DNA from: Paenibacillus oryzae
Lineage (GTDB): Bacteria > Bacillota > Bacilli > Paenibacillales > Paenibacillaceae
Direction of reading: 5' to 3'
NCBI RefSeq assembly: GCF_001675045.1
Contig: NZ_LYPA01000064.1
Coordinates: 62,001-126,000 of the forward strand
DNA: 64,000 nt
Shown: positions 34,624 through 43,663 of the stretch, in pieces
Layout: every line of letters begins with the position of its first letter
Numbering within the stretch: position 1 is the first letter of the stretch
Made by a program: the position numbers and the translations under genes
The notes under the pieces: generated by a model
Told to the model about the DNA's origin: nothing
Database searches by the model: none
The model's input: the letters and a program-made list of their open reading frames with translations, nothing else

Positions 34624-35155
34624 GGCTCCACACCCCCAAGCTTGCGCCTGTGCGAGGCAAAACCATATATTTGGAGGCTCCGTCTTTTCTCAGTGTAATA
34701 TAAACATTGCGCTCGTCCATCTCGGTGGAAGCCTCTACTTTATCATGCTGCTTTGCAGCTTGCTCCACTGCTTGCGGAATGATTGAATACGTCTTGTTCT
34801 CCATCGCCTCCGCTACCTGGAACAACAGGCTTTGCCACAGCTGCTCCAGCTCCTCTGAAGATGCAGAGGCTATATCCAATTCCAGCTGCCGGTCACCGCC
34901 ATTTTGCTTGCTTGCGGCGGCAATATCGCGATATACCTGGCTTAAGCTGGCGTCCTTCTCCAGCTCTAAACTCACTTTAATGGTGCTTTGGTCAATAACG
35001 GGTTCGCCAGCCTTCGCGACACCCGGCACGGCTTGGACCGCTTCGCTAAGTGGGGCGGCTACAAAGAAATAGCTGTATAGCATATAACCGCCAAACAACA
35101 ACCCTGCCGCCAACACAGCAATGACTGCCGTCGGCGCCCAACGTGGTTTTCTCAT
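34616..35155 (-). CDS. Single-pass membrane protein paired with FtsH-like protease
   Basis: A 179-residue protein with one N-terminal transmembrane helix (TAVIAVLAAGLLFGGYMLYS) and an extracytoplasmic or soluble domain of about 145 residues. That domain has a VPGVAKAGEPVIDQSTIKVSL segment reminiscent of heavy-metal-associated-like or ferredoxin-like alpha/beta folds, and a long helix (SEELEQLWQSLLFQVAEAME). I do not recognise the family. Ribosome site GGAGG precedes the ATG. The stop overlaps the start of the protease gene by eight bases, so the two are made together; it could be an adaptor or the missing extracytoplasmic domain supplied in trans. That role is speculation from gene order. Confidence 0.8.
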   Translation of the reverse strand: MRKPRWAPTAVIAVLAAGLLFGGYMLYSYFFVAAPLSEAVQAVPGVAKAGEPVIDQSTIKVSLELEKDASLSQVYRDIAAASKQNGGDRQLELDIASASSEELEQLWQSLLFQVAEAMENKTYSIIPQAVEQAAKQHDKVEASTEMDERNVYITLRKDGASKYMVLPRTGASLGVWSHA

Positions 35156-35249
35156 CCCCTAAATCCCTCCGCATCTCTGTTTGATATACTTTGATCTATC
35201 AGTTTGTCTATATCAGAGTATATCATATTGAGCTGCTTAATTGGGCGTG

Positions 35250-35280
35250 TAAAAACAGGAAACGGGACCTTACGGTCCCG
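35250..35280 (-). terminator. Terminator with the ypmB stop codon in its loop
   Basis: CGGGACC-TTAC-GGTCCCG (35263-35280) is a perfect seven-pair hairpin followed on the minus strand by TTTCCTGTTTTTA. The TAA stop of ypmB forms part of the four-base loop, so the last two sense codons lie inside the stem. Confidence 0.88.
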
Positions 35281-35806
35281 TCGTTGTTGGCAATCTGAAT
35301 GTGTCCAGCAGCTCTGCGGTTTCATCAAAGCGATAAAACCGGTAGTAATGGCTCACGCCTTTATCCGATGTCTCTGTGTAATAAATTTCCCAGGCCGGAC
35401 CGCCGCGCATCCGTCCCGGCGATATGGAGATCACTTCGGTTTCCGGCTTTTCCTGCTTGAACCGCTCCCGAAGCTCCTGCTCCGAAACCACCCTGCTTTT
35501 GTCATACGTTTCGATTTGTCCATCAGCCAGCATAAACAAGTAGATTTCCTGATCAAGCTCGTTTTTGCCTTCCGCAACCCAGGTTACCTCTTCCCAGACA
35601 TGCTTGTTCAATTGTTCGACATCGGCAATCAAGCCGCTTTCCAATGCCGCCTCGCGAGCCTGATTCAGCTCTGACCAGCGGGGACCCATCACCTCGCGAA
35701 AATAAAAGCCGAACCATACGCCCAATGAAACAATGACCGCTATCGAAATCAAAATCCAGCGTTTCCTTGTCATAAAAGGAGGACGCTTTCTCTGGATGGC
35801 GCGCAT
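35270..35806 (-). CDS. ypmB: YpmB-like membrane-anchored protein (DUF5590)
   Basis: A 178-residue protein with an N-terminal transmembrane segment (RKRWILISIAVIVSLGVWFGFYF) and an extracytoplasmic domain containing YLFMLADGQIETYDKSRVV, PGRMRGGPAWEIYYT and SHYYRFYRFDETAELLDTF. It matches B. subtilis YpmB, which has a PepSY-like (DUF5590) fold of unknown role and the same position after dinG in the chromosome. The ATG at 35806 shares its A with the mtaD stop (TGATG), pointing to coupling; an ATG 11 codons later (35773) would give the classical start MTRKRW. The transcript terminates at the hairpin that includes its stop codon. Confidence 0.85.
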   Translation of the reverse strand: MRAIQRKRPPFMTRKRWILISIAVIVSLGVWFGFYFREVMGPRWSELNQAREAALESGLIADVEQLNKHVWEEVTWVAEGKNELDQEIYLFMLADGQIETYDKSRVVSEQELRERFKQEKPETEVISISPGRMRGGPAWEIYYTETSDKGVSHYYRFYRFDETAELLDTFRLPTTTGP

Positions 35807-37107
35807 CAGCCCTGCAGCAGCCTTTCAAAACGGGCGGCTGCTTCCCTAACTATTTTTTCCTCATCCAGCAACGTGCAGATGCCGTTCCGCAGCACTTGCC
35901 TCCCGTCTACCCAGACATGCACGACATCTCTGCCCGTTCCTGCATAGACAAGATGGGAAATAACATCAGATAGCGGATAAAAATGCGGCTGGTCCAGATT
36001 GATGCCGATAAAGTCCGCTTTATAGCCAGCCTTCAGCTTGCCGATCCGGTCACCCTGCCAGATTGCCTCTGCTCCATATGCCGTACCAAGCTTGAGGGCC
36101 TCCGAGGCCGGCACAGCTGTTGGATCGCCCGATACGCCTTTATGCAGCAAAGCCGCCATATTAATTTCCTGAAACAAATCCAGATTATTGTTGCTGGCTA
36201 CGCTATCCGTACCAAGGGATACCTTTACGCCAGCCTTCATCAAATCGTTAAGCCGGGCAATACCGCTCGCAAGTTTAAGATTGCTGACCGGGTTATGGGA
36301 TACGGAAGCTCCCCTGCTGGCCAAAAGAGCGATTTCGTCATCAGTCAGATGCACCGCATGGGCGAGCAGCGCCGGACGTGAAAAAAAGCCTAATTGATCA
36401 AGATGCTCCACGGGGCGTTTACCGTAATCGGCAACATTTTGCTCAACCTCGGCAATCGTTTCCGACATATGCGTATGCAGCGGCAAATCATAGTCATGAG
36501 CCGCCTGAACAAATTTTTCGATAAATGCAGGCGGACATGTATAAGGCGCATGCGGAGACAGCATTGTCGAAATCCGGCCGTTTGCCGCCCCGTTCCATTC
36601 ACGGGCAAATGCGATAGCTTCGTCCAGCTTCTCCTGTTGCACTTCCTCGGGACAGAGGCCGATTACGCCGCGAGTCAATACGCCGCGAATGCCGGACTGC
36701 TCCGTAACGGCCGCAACCTTATCCATGCGGTCATACATGTCGACAAACGTTGTTGTACCCGTCTTGAGCATTTCCACAATAGCAAGCGCGGCGCCGGCCG
36801 ATGTGTCCGCATCCTCGTATTTGGCTTCCATAGGCCACATTTTTTGCTCCAGCCATATTTGCAGCTTCTGGTCGTCGGAGAAGCCGCGAAGCAGGCTCAT
36901 TGCAGCATGGCCATGGGTATTGATCAGACCCGGCATAAACGCAAGCTTGCTGCCGTCCAGCACCTCGACGTCCTCTTTCAAACCTTCAGGCGCTTTTTCA
37001 CCCAGGTATGTAATGATATCGCCATCAACGACCATATGGCCCTTGAAGGGCGAAACGCCATCCTCCATTGATATAAAAAGTCCTTCTTTAATCCAGAGTT
37101 GACCCAT
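35806..37107 (-). CDS. mtaD: 5-Methylthioadenosine/S-adenosylhomocysteine deaminase
   Basis: A 433-residue amidohydrolase that deaminates MTA and SAH (and often adenosine). Metal and substrate residues are visible: NTHGHAAMSLLRGF (His-x-His), PLHTHMSET (His), LAHAVHLTDDE (His) and LGTDSVASNNNLDLF (Asp). It fits the MtaD/SsnA-like group rather than guanine deaminase. MtaD gives an alternative route for MTA recycling, which is relevant as mtnEWXB lie 10-15 kb away. Its start overlaps the end of rex by 20 bases and its stop touches ypmB, so rex-mtaD-ypmB form a tight operon with dinG upstream. Confidence 0.92.
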   Translation of the reverse strand: MGQLWIKEGLFISMEDGVSPFKGHMVVDGDIITYLGEKAPEGLKEDVEVLDGSKLAFMPGLINTHGHAAMSLLRGFSDDQKLQIWLEQKMWPMEAKYEDADTSAGAALAIVEMLKTGTTTFVDMYDRMDKVAAVTEQSGIRGVLTRGVIGLCPEEVQQEKLDEAIAFAREWNGAANGRISTMLSPHAPYTCPPAFIEKFVQAAHDYDLPLHTHMSETIAEVEQNVADYGKRPVEHLDQLGFFSRPALLAHAVHLTDDEIALLASRGASVSHNPVSNLKLASGIARLNDLMKAGVKVSLGTDSVASNNNLDLFQEINMAALLHKGVSGDPTAVPASEALKLGTAYGAEAIWQGDRIGKLKAGYKADFIGINLDQPHFYPLSDVISHLVYAGTGRDVVHVWVDGRQVLRNGICTLLDEEKIVREAAARFERLLQG

Positions 37108-37747
37108 CTTCGTCTTCCTCCTCGTCCTGATTCAAATAATAGGCCAAACTTAACAATTCGCGGGTAAAATCTGCATTCTGAACCCGAACCTCCTCCGGCA
37201 CGCGAAGAATGCCAGGAGCAAAGTTTAGCAAACCCTCTATCCCCGCTTCCACAAAACGGTTGGCTACATTTTGAGCTTCCACCGCCGGAACGGTAATGAT
37301 GCCGATGCGAATTTCGCCCTGCTTGACCGTTTCCACAAGCTCGTCCATTGGCTGAACAAGCAAATTGTTGATTTTGGTTCCTATTTTTTGCGGATTGTCG
37401 TCAAACACCGCTGTAATCTTCATATTGTCCTTGGAATATTTGTTGTAATTGCACAGAGCCAGGCCCAGGTTACCCGCTCCCACCAGCGCAACATTAATGG
37501 TCTGGTTTACTTTCAGAATCTGGCGGATTTTTTCAATCAGATAGATAACGTCGTATCCGATCCCTTTGCGTCCAAACTCGCCGAAATAGGCCAGATCCTT
37601 GCGAATTTGCGCCGGATTGAGATCCAGCCGTTGTCCAAGCTCCTGCGAGGATACGGTTCCGATTTCGCGGCTGTGCAATTCGTTCAAAGCTTGAAGATAG
37701 ATAGGAAGCCGTCTAACGACTGCTTCCGATATTTTCGCGCTTTTCAT
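37088..37747 (-). CDS. rex: Redox-sensing transcriptional repressor
   Basis: Rex binds DNA when NADH is low and releases at high NADH, controlling fermentation and respiration genes. The 219-residue protein has an N-terminal winged helix (about 1-80: ISEAVVRRLPIYLQALNELH, LNPAQIRKDLAYFGEFGRKG, the recognition helix) and a Rossmann domain with VALVGAGNLGLALCNY and the domain-swapped C-terminal helix (FTRELLSLAYYLN). The frame is open for 69 codons further upstream into dinG, but the ATG at 37747 with GGGAGG gives the standard start. It overlaps dinG by 35 bases and mtaD by 20. No clear Rex operator (TTGTGAA-N4-TTCACAA) is seen just upstream. Confidence 0.95.
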   Translation of the reverse strand: MKSAKISEAVVRRLPIYLQALNELHSREIGTVSSQELGQRLDLNPAQIRKDLAYFGEFGRKGIGYDVIYLIEKIRQILKVNQTINVALVGAGNLGLALCNYNKYSKDNMKITAVFDDNPQKIGTKINNLLVQPMDELVETVKQGEIRIGIITVPAVEAQNVANRFVEAGIEGLLNFAPGILRVPEEVRVQNADFTRELLSLAYYLNQDEEEDEDGSTLD

Positions 37748-40631
37748 CCCTGTCGCCTCCCTCTTCGTATGAACCTTCATTTTCCGGTATGAGCCACTCC
37801 CGAATTCTCGGCACGATCTGGGCTGTAAACATCGTTTCCATCTTTGGTCCCGGCAAGGAATAAAGAAAATGCTTGCCATAGTAGGCTTCGATAACGCGAG
37901 TATCATAAATAATGACAATTCCTTTATCATGCGCCGTTCGGACCAGACGTCCAAAGCCTTGCTTAAACCGGATAACTGCTTGCGGTATAGACAATTTCAT
38001 AAACGGATTTTGCTTCTTTCTCTGCAGCAGCTCCGCCTTTGCCTCGGCAACTGGATGGTTGGGCGGCTGGAACGGCAGGCGGACGATAGCCAGACAGGTC
38101 AATGCTTCTCCTGGAATATCAACGCCCTCCCAAAAGCTGCTTGTACCCAATAAAACAGATTCGGCCTGCTGCAGGAAGCGGCGAGTCAGCTTGGTACGGT
38201 TGCTGCTGTCGATGCCTTGGCCAAGCACCTGTATGCCGGAAGCCTCCAGCGGGTCCTTGAGCAATTCGTAAACTGCCCTGAGCATCCGGTACGAGGTAAA
38301 CAGCACCAGCATTTTGCCCCCCGTTTCCACAGCAACATCATGTATGGATCGGGCTAATCGTTCCAGATAAGAGGAGTCGGGAAAAGCGCCTTTGTAGGGC
38401 GGAAAATCTCGCGGCACGATGACAAGCGCTTGCTGCCTGTACTGAAACGGCGATGGGAGCTGCACGGTTTGCAGCCTGTTCTGTACCTCGTAGCCCTCCA
38501 GCCCCAGCTGCTCCATCACATATTGAAACGATTTCTGGACGGTTAACGTTGCCGAAGTCATGATGACGCTGTCTTTTGCATCAAAAAAATACGTTTGCAG
38601 CTGCCTGCTGACTTGAATTGGCGCCGCATAGAAATGCAGAGAGCGATGACGCATAACCGGGCTGGCTTCCAGCCAGTATACAAAATCCGGCTGCTCCATT
38701 TTGGCCAAAATCCGCAATTCATCCTTGATCCGCGCAAAATTTCTCAACTCTCCGTTTAAATCCGTCAGCGCTGCCTGAACGCCGTGATCATCAATCCGTT
38801 CTTTAATATCCGACGCAAGCTTCTCGCAATCTTTAAGCCACATGGACAATGCCGTATGAACATTTTCCTCGCAGGATGCGATATCGTCCCACCCTTCGGG
38901 AGGCTCGCTGCCTTGAAGCCTCAAAACAGCCGCTCCGTTGTCACCCGGGCCTTCTCCGGAAGTGCCGATAAGCCCAAATAACTGCTCAAACAGGTTATCC
39001 CAATATTCCTTCATGTTCTGAAGCTTGGGAATAAGCAGCGCGTCTATGGTTTCGATCCATGCATTAACCCGCTCGTCATCCTCCTGCTGTAAGCGATAAC
39101 GCAAATTCAGAAGCATTCCGCTGCGGCTGTCCTTGAATAAGTGCATAGAGGTATTGATGAAGGAATAATAGTTTACGTTGAAGCCCAAATGTTTGCTAGC
39201 CGTCTCCTCCACATGATGGGCCTCGTCTATAACGAGATGGGAATAAGCGGGCAAAAGCCGGTGCTCTGATTGCACATCGGTAAACAGCAAGGAATGGTTG
39301 GTTATGCATACATCGGCAATATTGGATTCGTGCTTGGCGCGATGGTAATAACAACGCTTGAACCACGGGCAAGCCCGATTCAGGCAGGAATCTGCGTCAC
39401 TGGCTACGCTTTGCCAAAAATCCGCTCCCCTGCTTCCAAAATTCAATTCCTCCTGATCGCCGGTTTCGGTTTCGCCAAGCCATACGATCATTTGAGAAGC
39501 GGTAACGCCATCATCATTCGGCGTTGCAAAATCCAGCGTGTTAACCTTGCTTTCAAACTTCCGCATGCAGAGATAATTGCCTCTGCCCTTAAAAATCGCC
39601 GCCCGGAAAGGAAACGGCAATACCTCCTCCAAAAGCGGCACATCGCGCCCGCGAATTTGCTCCTGCAGGTTGATGGTGTGCGTGCTGACGACAACCTTGC
39701 TGCCGCTCTGCACGCCGTGATATAGCGCCGGAATCAAATACCCTAACGATTTCCCTGTTCCCGTTCCTGCTTCAATCAGCAGATGGCTGTCGTTCGACAA
39801 CGCTTTGTAAACCTCGTCAAACATCATATTTTGCGGCTCTCGTTCCTCATAGGCAGCAAACTTGTCCATCATGGCTGATTTGATGCTGTCGAGATATTCC
39901 TGAAAGGTCATTGTAATGGCTGGACCTTCATTGCCGCCTTCGCCTCGCGGAGGCTGCTCCTCGCTCCACTCCCTTGCCTTGAGAGCAAACTGGCGGTAGT
40001 AGTCGTATTCAGCGGATTCCAATACCGTCGTTTGTTCCAGCTCCTGCTCGATCAAGCGCAGAAACCAGTGCAGATCTTTGGTGGTGTCAATTAACGCAGA
40101 GAGCCGCTGCAATGTAAGCAGCGGCAAAGAACGCAGTTTTTGGACGGAGCGAATAAAAATCTCCGCTGTAGCCATCGCGTCGCTGTCAGCCTGGTGCTGA
40201 CGTTCATGACTTATGCCAAAAAGATCCGCTACAGCTCCCAGCTGATAGGTCGTTATGGAAGGAAACAGAATGCGCAGCAAATCCATTGTATCCAGCCTGC
40301 GGCCGTTAAGCGGAAGGTATCCGCAGCGCTCGAGCGCTTGATTCAAAAATGAGGCATCAAAGCCGACATTATGCGCAACAAGCACCGTGTCCTCCAAAAG
40401 CGGCAGCAGCTCCTTCAATACTTCGTGCAAGGGAGGCGCATCTTTAACAGTATCGTTAGTAATTCCGGTCAGCCCGGTAATAAAGGATGGAATGATAATG
40501 GCGGGTTTAACAAACGAGCTGTACGTATCCAGAATAGCCAGCTCATGTGAGACAAACACAACGCCAATTTGTATAATTTCATCATCGGCGCTATGTCCGG
40601 TTGTCTCTAAATCCAGAATCGCATATTTCAT
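37713..40631 (-). CDS. dinG: DinG-type helicase with N-terminal exonuclease
   Basis: A protein of 972 residues. An N-terminal DEDDh 3'-5' exonuclease (about 1-170: AILDLETTGH, HNVGFDASFL, HQADSDAMATAEIF) is fused to an XPD/DinG-family superfamily 2 helicase (Walker A EAGTGTGKSLGYLIPAL, DEAH box LVIDEAHHVEE, motif VI QGFGRLVRTAHDKG). Four cysteines suited to an Fe-S cluster are present: one in GNYLCMRKF, then C-x4-C-x5-C in CLNRACPWFKRC, the spacing of E. coli DinG; the S. aureus enzyme lacks this cluster. The ATG at 40631 follows AAGGACAGGG and comes just after the upstream gene's stop. The synteny (panD side, before rex/ypmB) matches Bacillus. Confidence 0.94.
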   Translation of the reverse strand: MKYAILDLETTGHSADDEIIQIGVVFVSHELAILDTYSSFVKPAIIIPSFITGLTGITNDTVKDAPPLHEVLKELLPLLEDTVLVAHNVGFDASFLNQALERCGYLPLNGRRLDTMDLLRILFPSITTYQLGAVADLFGISHERQHQADSDAMATAEIFIRSVQKLRSLPLLTLQRLSALIDTTKDLHWFLRLIEQELEQTTVLESAEYDYYRQFALKAREWSEEQPPRGEGGNEGPAITMTFQEYLDSIKSAMMDKFAAYEEREPQNMMFDEVYKALSNDSHLLIEAGTGTGKSLGYLIPALYHGVQSGSKVVVSTHTINLQEQIRGRDVPLLEEVLPFPFRAAIFKGRGNYLCMRKFESKVNTLDFATPNDDGVTASQMIVWLGETETGDQEELNFGSRGADFWQSVASDADSCLNRACPWFKRCYYHRAKHESNIADVCITNHSLLFTDVQSEHRLLPAYSHLVIDEAHHVEETASKHLGFNVNYYSFINTSMHLFKDSRSGMLLNLRYRLQQEDDERVNAWIETIDALLIPKLQNMKEYWDNLFEQLFGLIGTSGEGPGDNGAAVLRLQGSEPPEGWDDIASCEENVHTALSMWLKDCEKLASDIKERIDDHGVQAALTDLNGELRNFARIKDELRILAKMEQPDFVYWLEASPVMRHRSLHFYAAPIQVSRQLQTYFFDAKDSVIMTSATLTVQKSFQYVMEQLGLEGYEVQNRLQTVQLPSPFQYRQQALVIVPRDFPPYKGAFPDSSYLERLARSIHDVAVETGGKMLVLFTSYRMLRAVYELLKDPLEASGIQVLGQGIDSSNRTKLTRRFLQQAESVLLGTSSFWEGVDIPGEALTCLAIVRLPFQPPNHPVAEAKAELLQRKKQNPFMKLSIPQAVIRFKQGFGRLVRTAHDKGIVIIYDTRVIEAYYGKHFLYSLPGPKMETMFTAQIVPRIREWLIPENEGSYEEGGDRDEKRENIGSSR

Positions 40632-40645
40632 CCATCCCTGTCCTT

Positions 40646-41359
40646 TCACAAATAAATCAGCTCCGTACTGCCAAAATACAGCGACAATTGTCCGGCGGCC
40701 GACTGCCTGCATGATTGCAAATTGCTTAAAGAATCGGTAAACTCGGGATAAATTTCATGCGCTTTGCGAAACAGCTCTTCGGCTAAAGCCATATTCATTC
40801 GTATCGCATGAATGCACCCAAGCGCATTATATCCTAAAGCAACCCATTTGGGAAAGTCCGACAAAACAACAAGCAGTTGAAAATGACCCTGCGCCTCGTT
40901 CCAATTTCGCAAATGCATCTGGCTCATGCCAAGAAACAGCCGTGCCATATTGCATTCCGGAGCTGCGGCAACCATCAATTGAAAATATTTTGCCGCTTCA
41001 TCAAACATAAATAATTTATAATAGCCTTGGCCTTTGTCCATCATGCCGGAAAATTCCTCGGGAACGGTCAAATCATTGGCATTGCACGGAAAAGCCCCGC
41101 CCGGCTTATTTCCGGTCTCCCCCGCCTGCTTGGCGGCAAACATTTCATAAGCCGGCAGTGCTGGTACCGGAGCCAGCTCGCCAAGCTCCGCAAGCTTTTC
41201 CTCGAATTGAAGCCATTGCTCGATAAATTCGTCGCTTAGCGCCTTGAGGCCTGCAATCTGCTCCAATAAAAGACTTTTTTCCTGGTCAGCCGAACCCGGA
41301 TACTGCTGTTTGATCCCGTCAAGCATTTCGTTCATTGCCGCGAACACATGCCCAATCAT
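40646..41359 (-). CDS. Tetratricopeptide-repeat protein
   Basis: A 237-residue soluble protein. A coiled-coil-like N-terminal helix pair (about 1-65, DQEKSLLLEQIAGLKALSDE) and a Pro/Ala/Gly-rich linker are followed by about three TPR motifs (about 105-215: GYYKLFMFDEAAKYFQLMVA, ARLFLGMSQMHLRNWNEAQG, ALGYNALGCIHAIRMNMALA). TPRs bind partner proteins. I do not know a specific function. It starts between panD and dinG and ends 15 bases before dinG, so it probably belongs to the pan-dinG transcription unit. The start codon at 41359 has only a weak GCGGGA box. A second, unrelated TPR gene is at 49504-50046. Confidence 0.8.
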   Translation of the reverse strand: MIGHVFAAMNEMLDGIKQQYPGSADQEKSLLLEQIAGLKALSDEFIEQWLQFEEKLAELGELAPVPALPAYEMFAAKQAGETGNKPGGAFPCNANDLTVPEEFSGMMDKGQGYYKLFMFDEAAKYFQLMVAAAPECNMARLFLGMSQMHLRNWNEAQGHFQLLVVLSDFPKWVALGYNALGCIHAIRMNMALAEELFRKAHEIYPEFTDSLSNLQSCRQSAAGQLSLYFGSTELIYL

Positions 41360-41478
41360 GCCGCATCCCGCCTTATCAATGGAGTAGGTGTGATACGGTC
41401 ATTTTTTGTTTGCAGGGGTCTTTTCATACGGCATGCCAGCCGTTGCATAAAGCAGGCGGCAACATCCCATGTATGAGC

Positions 41479-41862
41479 TTAAAGGATTGTGGCGTGCAGC
41501 TCTTCATTCAGCAGCTTCACGGGTTTGTTCTCGCTGTCCAGAATCGTAACAATCGGCTTGTAGCTTCTGGCTTCTTCATTAGTCATGGAGGCATAAGAAA
41601 TAATAATAACCTGATCCCCTGGCTGCACCAGTCTGGCCGCTGCGCCATTCAGGCAAATAACGCCCGATCCTCTTTCACCGGTGATGACATACGTTTCAAA
41701 CCGAGCTCCGTTGTTGTTGTTGACAATTTGCACCTTTTCATTGGGCAGCAAGTCCGCTGCATCCATTAAATCCTCGTCTATGGTAATACTGCCTACATAA
41801 TTCAGATTTGCTTCCGTTACGGTTGCACGGTGCAGCTTGGACTTCATCATTGTTCTGAACAT
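41479..41862 (-). CDS. panD: Aspartate 1-decarboxylase
   Basis: PanD makes beta-alanine for pantothenate. The 127-residue proenzyme begins [20 protein letters not shown] and contains the self-cleavage site YVGSIT, where Ser becomes the pyruvoyl group. The segments [17 protein letters not shown] and [10 protein letters not shown] are typical. The gene overlaps panC by 16 bases, and its GGAGGTG binding site lies inside the panC coding sequence, so translation is coupled. It is the last gene of panBCD. Confidence 0.97.
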   Translation of the reverse strand: MFRTMMKSKLHRATVTEANLNYVGSITIDEDLMDAADLLPNEKVQIVNNNNGARFETYVITGERGSGVICLNGAAARLVQPGDQVIIISYASMTNEEARSYKPIVTILDSENKPVKLLNEELHATIL

Positions 41863-42740
41863 GCTGATTCACCTCCGGTGTGATCAAACAAAGCATTATC
41901 AATCAGTCGAGTTGTGCCAAATTTAACGGCAAGAGCCACAATAAAGGTTTCCCGCAGCTCGTTAAGGGGCTGATCCTCAGGTACAGGCTCCAGCGAAGGA
42001 TAAAGCAAAAGCTCCACATAATCAATAACGGCATCCTGCGCGCCATTAATGGCCTCTCTCACAGCCTTAATCAGGCCTCCTGACGTCATGCCAGGCTTCA
42101 TGCACATTTCTTTCGCTTCCCGAAGAGAACGCGACAGAACCACCGCCTGCTCGCGCTGAACGGGGGATAGATACACATTGCGCGAGCTTAGAGCAAGGCC
42201 GTCAGGCTCTCTGACAATTTCCCCGGTTACGATTTCAACGTCAAAATTCAGGTCTGCCGTCATCGTTTTTATAACTGCCACCTGCTGAGCATCCTTCATG
42301 CCAAAATAAGCACGGGTTGGGGAAACCAGATTAAACAACTTTCCAACCACCAGTCCAACGCCGTCGAAATGGCCGGGCCTGCTGGCTCCGCACAGCCTTT
42401 CCGTCAAGCCGCTTATTTTAACAGAAGTCAGCGGCCTTGAAGGATACATCTCTTCCTGGACGGGCAGAAATACCAGATCACATCCGCAGCTCTCAGCAAG
42501 CGCCAAATCCCGCTCCTCATTTCGCGGATACCGGTCCAAATCCTCTCCCGGCCCAAACTGCATGGGATTGACAAAAATACTGAGCACAACCACATCGTCC
42601 CGCTCGCGGGCCTTTCTTAGCAAGCTGGCATGTCCTTCATGCAAATAACCCATTGTCGGCACAAATCCAACGCTTTTGCCGCCGCTTCTTAATGTATGAA
42701 GCTTTTCCTTCAAATCCGCAATGGTTCTGCAAATGATCAT
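41847..42740 (-). CDS. panC: Pantothenate synthetase
   Basis: PanC joins pantoate and beta-alanine with ATP. The 297-residue nucleotidyltransferase-fold protein has the HIGH-like motif in [18 protein letters not shown], the KMSKS-region equivalent [12 protein letters not shown], and [18 protein letters not shown] and [13 protein letters not shown] for substrate contact. It overlaps panB by four bases (ATGA) and panD by 16, giving a strictly coupled operon. Length and motifs are normal. Confidence 0.97.
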   Translation of the reverse strand: MIICRTIADLKEKLHTLRSGGKSVGFVPTMGYLHEGHASLLRKARERDDVVVLSIFVNPMQFGPGEDLDRYPRNEERDLALAESCGCDLVFLPVQEEMYPSRPLTSVKISGLTERLCGASRPGHFDGVGLVVGKLFNLVSPTRAYFGMKDAQQVAVIKTMTADLNFDVEIVTGEIVREPDGLALSSRNVYLSPVQREQAVVLSRSLREAKEMCMKPGMTSGGLIKAVREAINGAQDAVIDYVELLLYPSLEPVPEDQPLNELRETFIVALAVKFGTTRLIDNALFDHTGGESACSEQ

Positions 42741-43639
42741 TTTACCGTCACTTCCTTGGCGCTTTGAGACCTATTCTGCTCATTAACGACGTCAGCCTCG
42801 CCGCCGTAAAGCCGCTCAGGTCCACGGCTATCCGGCTGGAAGACATGCTCCTCGGCTGGAAAAGCCCGCGTTTTTACATCCTGCACAAAGCCTTCAATGG
42901 CGCCTCGAATCGTTGTTCCAATATCCGCGTATGTTTTAACAAATTTTTTCTCAAAATAAGGAGAAGAATATTGCAGCAAATCATGAAATACAAGCACTTG
43001 CCCGTCGCAATATCTGCCTGCCCCGATCCCGATAACGGGAACGGACAGCTTATTCGTAATCTGAGCGGCAACCTGCTCCGTCACAAGCTCCAATACAATT
43101 GCAAAAGCGCCTGCTTTCTCCAATTCGATGGCATCCTGCAAAAGACGGGCAGCATCCTCTTCCGTCTTCCCCTGCACGCGATAACCGCCCAATTGATGCA
43201 CGGATTGCGGCGTAAGTCCAATATGTCCCATGACTGGAATGCCGGCATTTACAAGAGCTTTTACATCGTCGGCAATTTCTTCGCCGCCCTCCAGCTTAAC
43301 CGCCTGGGCTCCGCCCTCGCGCATAATGCGTGCAGCATTCAGCAGCGTATGCTCGCGGCTTGCGCCATAGGTCATAAACGGCATGTCCGCTACAATCATC
43401 GTCCCGCTAGTGCCTCTTGCCACCGCTCGAGTATGGTAAACGATATCGTCAAGCGTAACCGGCAACGTCGTTTCATAACCCAATACCACATTGCCTAAAG
43501 AATCCCCCACCAGCAAAATGTCGATTCCAGCTTCCTCTGCCAAAATAGCCGACGGATAATCATAGGCCGTCACCATTGAAATTGGATTGCCTTCGTTTTT
43601 CATCTTCCGGAGGGCATGTATGCCTAACCGTTTCCTCAT
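42737..43639 (-). CDS. panB: 3-Methyl-2-oxobutanoate hydroxymethyltransferase
   Basis: PanB transfers a hydroxymethyl group from methylene-THF to ketoisovalerate, the first pantothenate step. The 300-residue TIM-barrel protein has ISMVTAYDYPSAILAEEAG, LLVGDSLGNVVLGY (metal Asp), VVADMPFMTY, KLEGGEEIAD, GHIGLTPQSVHQLGG and IGIGAGRYCDGQVLVFHDLL. The start is placed at the ATG at 43639, nine bases after GGAG; another ATG touches the box at 43648. The stop of the 5' region is notable: a 167-base repeat ends only 25 bases before the start, and behind it stands a structured leader with its own terminator. Confidence 0.96.
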   Translation of the reverse strand: MRKRLGIHALRKMKNEGNPISMVTAYDYPSAILAEEAGIDILLVGDSLGNVVLGYETTLPVTLDDIVYHTRAVARGTSGTMIVADMPFMTYGASREHTLLNAARIMREGGAQAVKLEGGEEIADDVKALVNAGIPVMGHIGLTPQSVHQLGGYRVQGKTEEDAARLLQDAIELEKAGAFAIVLELVTEQVAAQITNKLSVPVIGIGAGRYCDGQVLVFHDLLQYSSPYFEKKFVKTYADIGTTIRGAIEGFVQDVKTRAFPAEEHVFQPDSRGPERLYGGEADVVNEQNRSQSAKEVTVK

Positions 43640-43663
43640 CCTCTTCATCTCCTAGTTAAGGTT

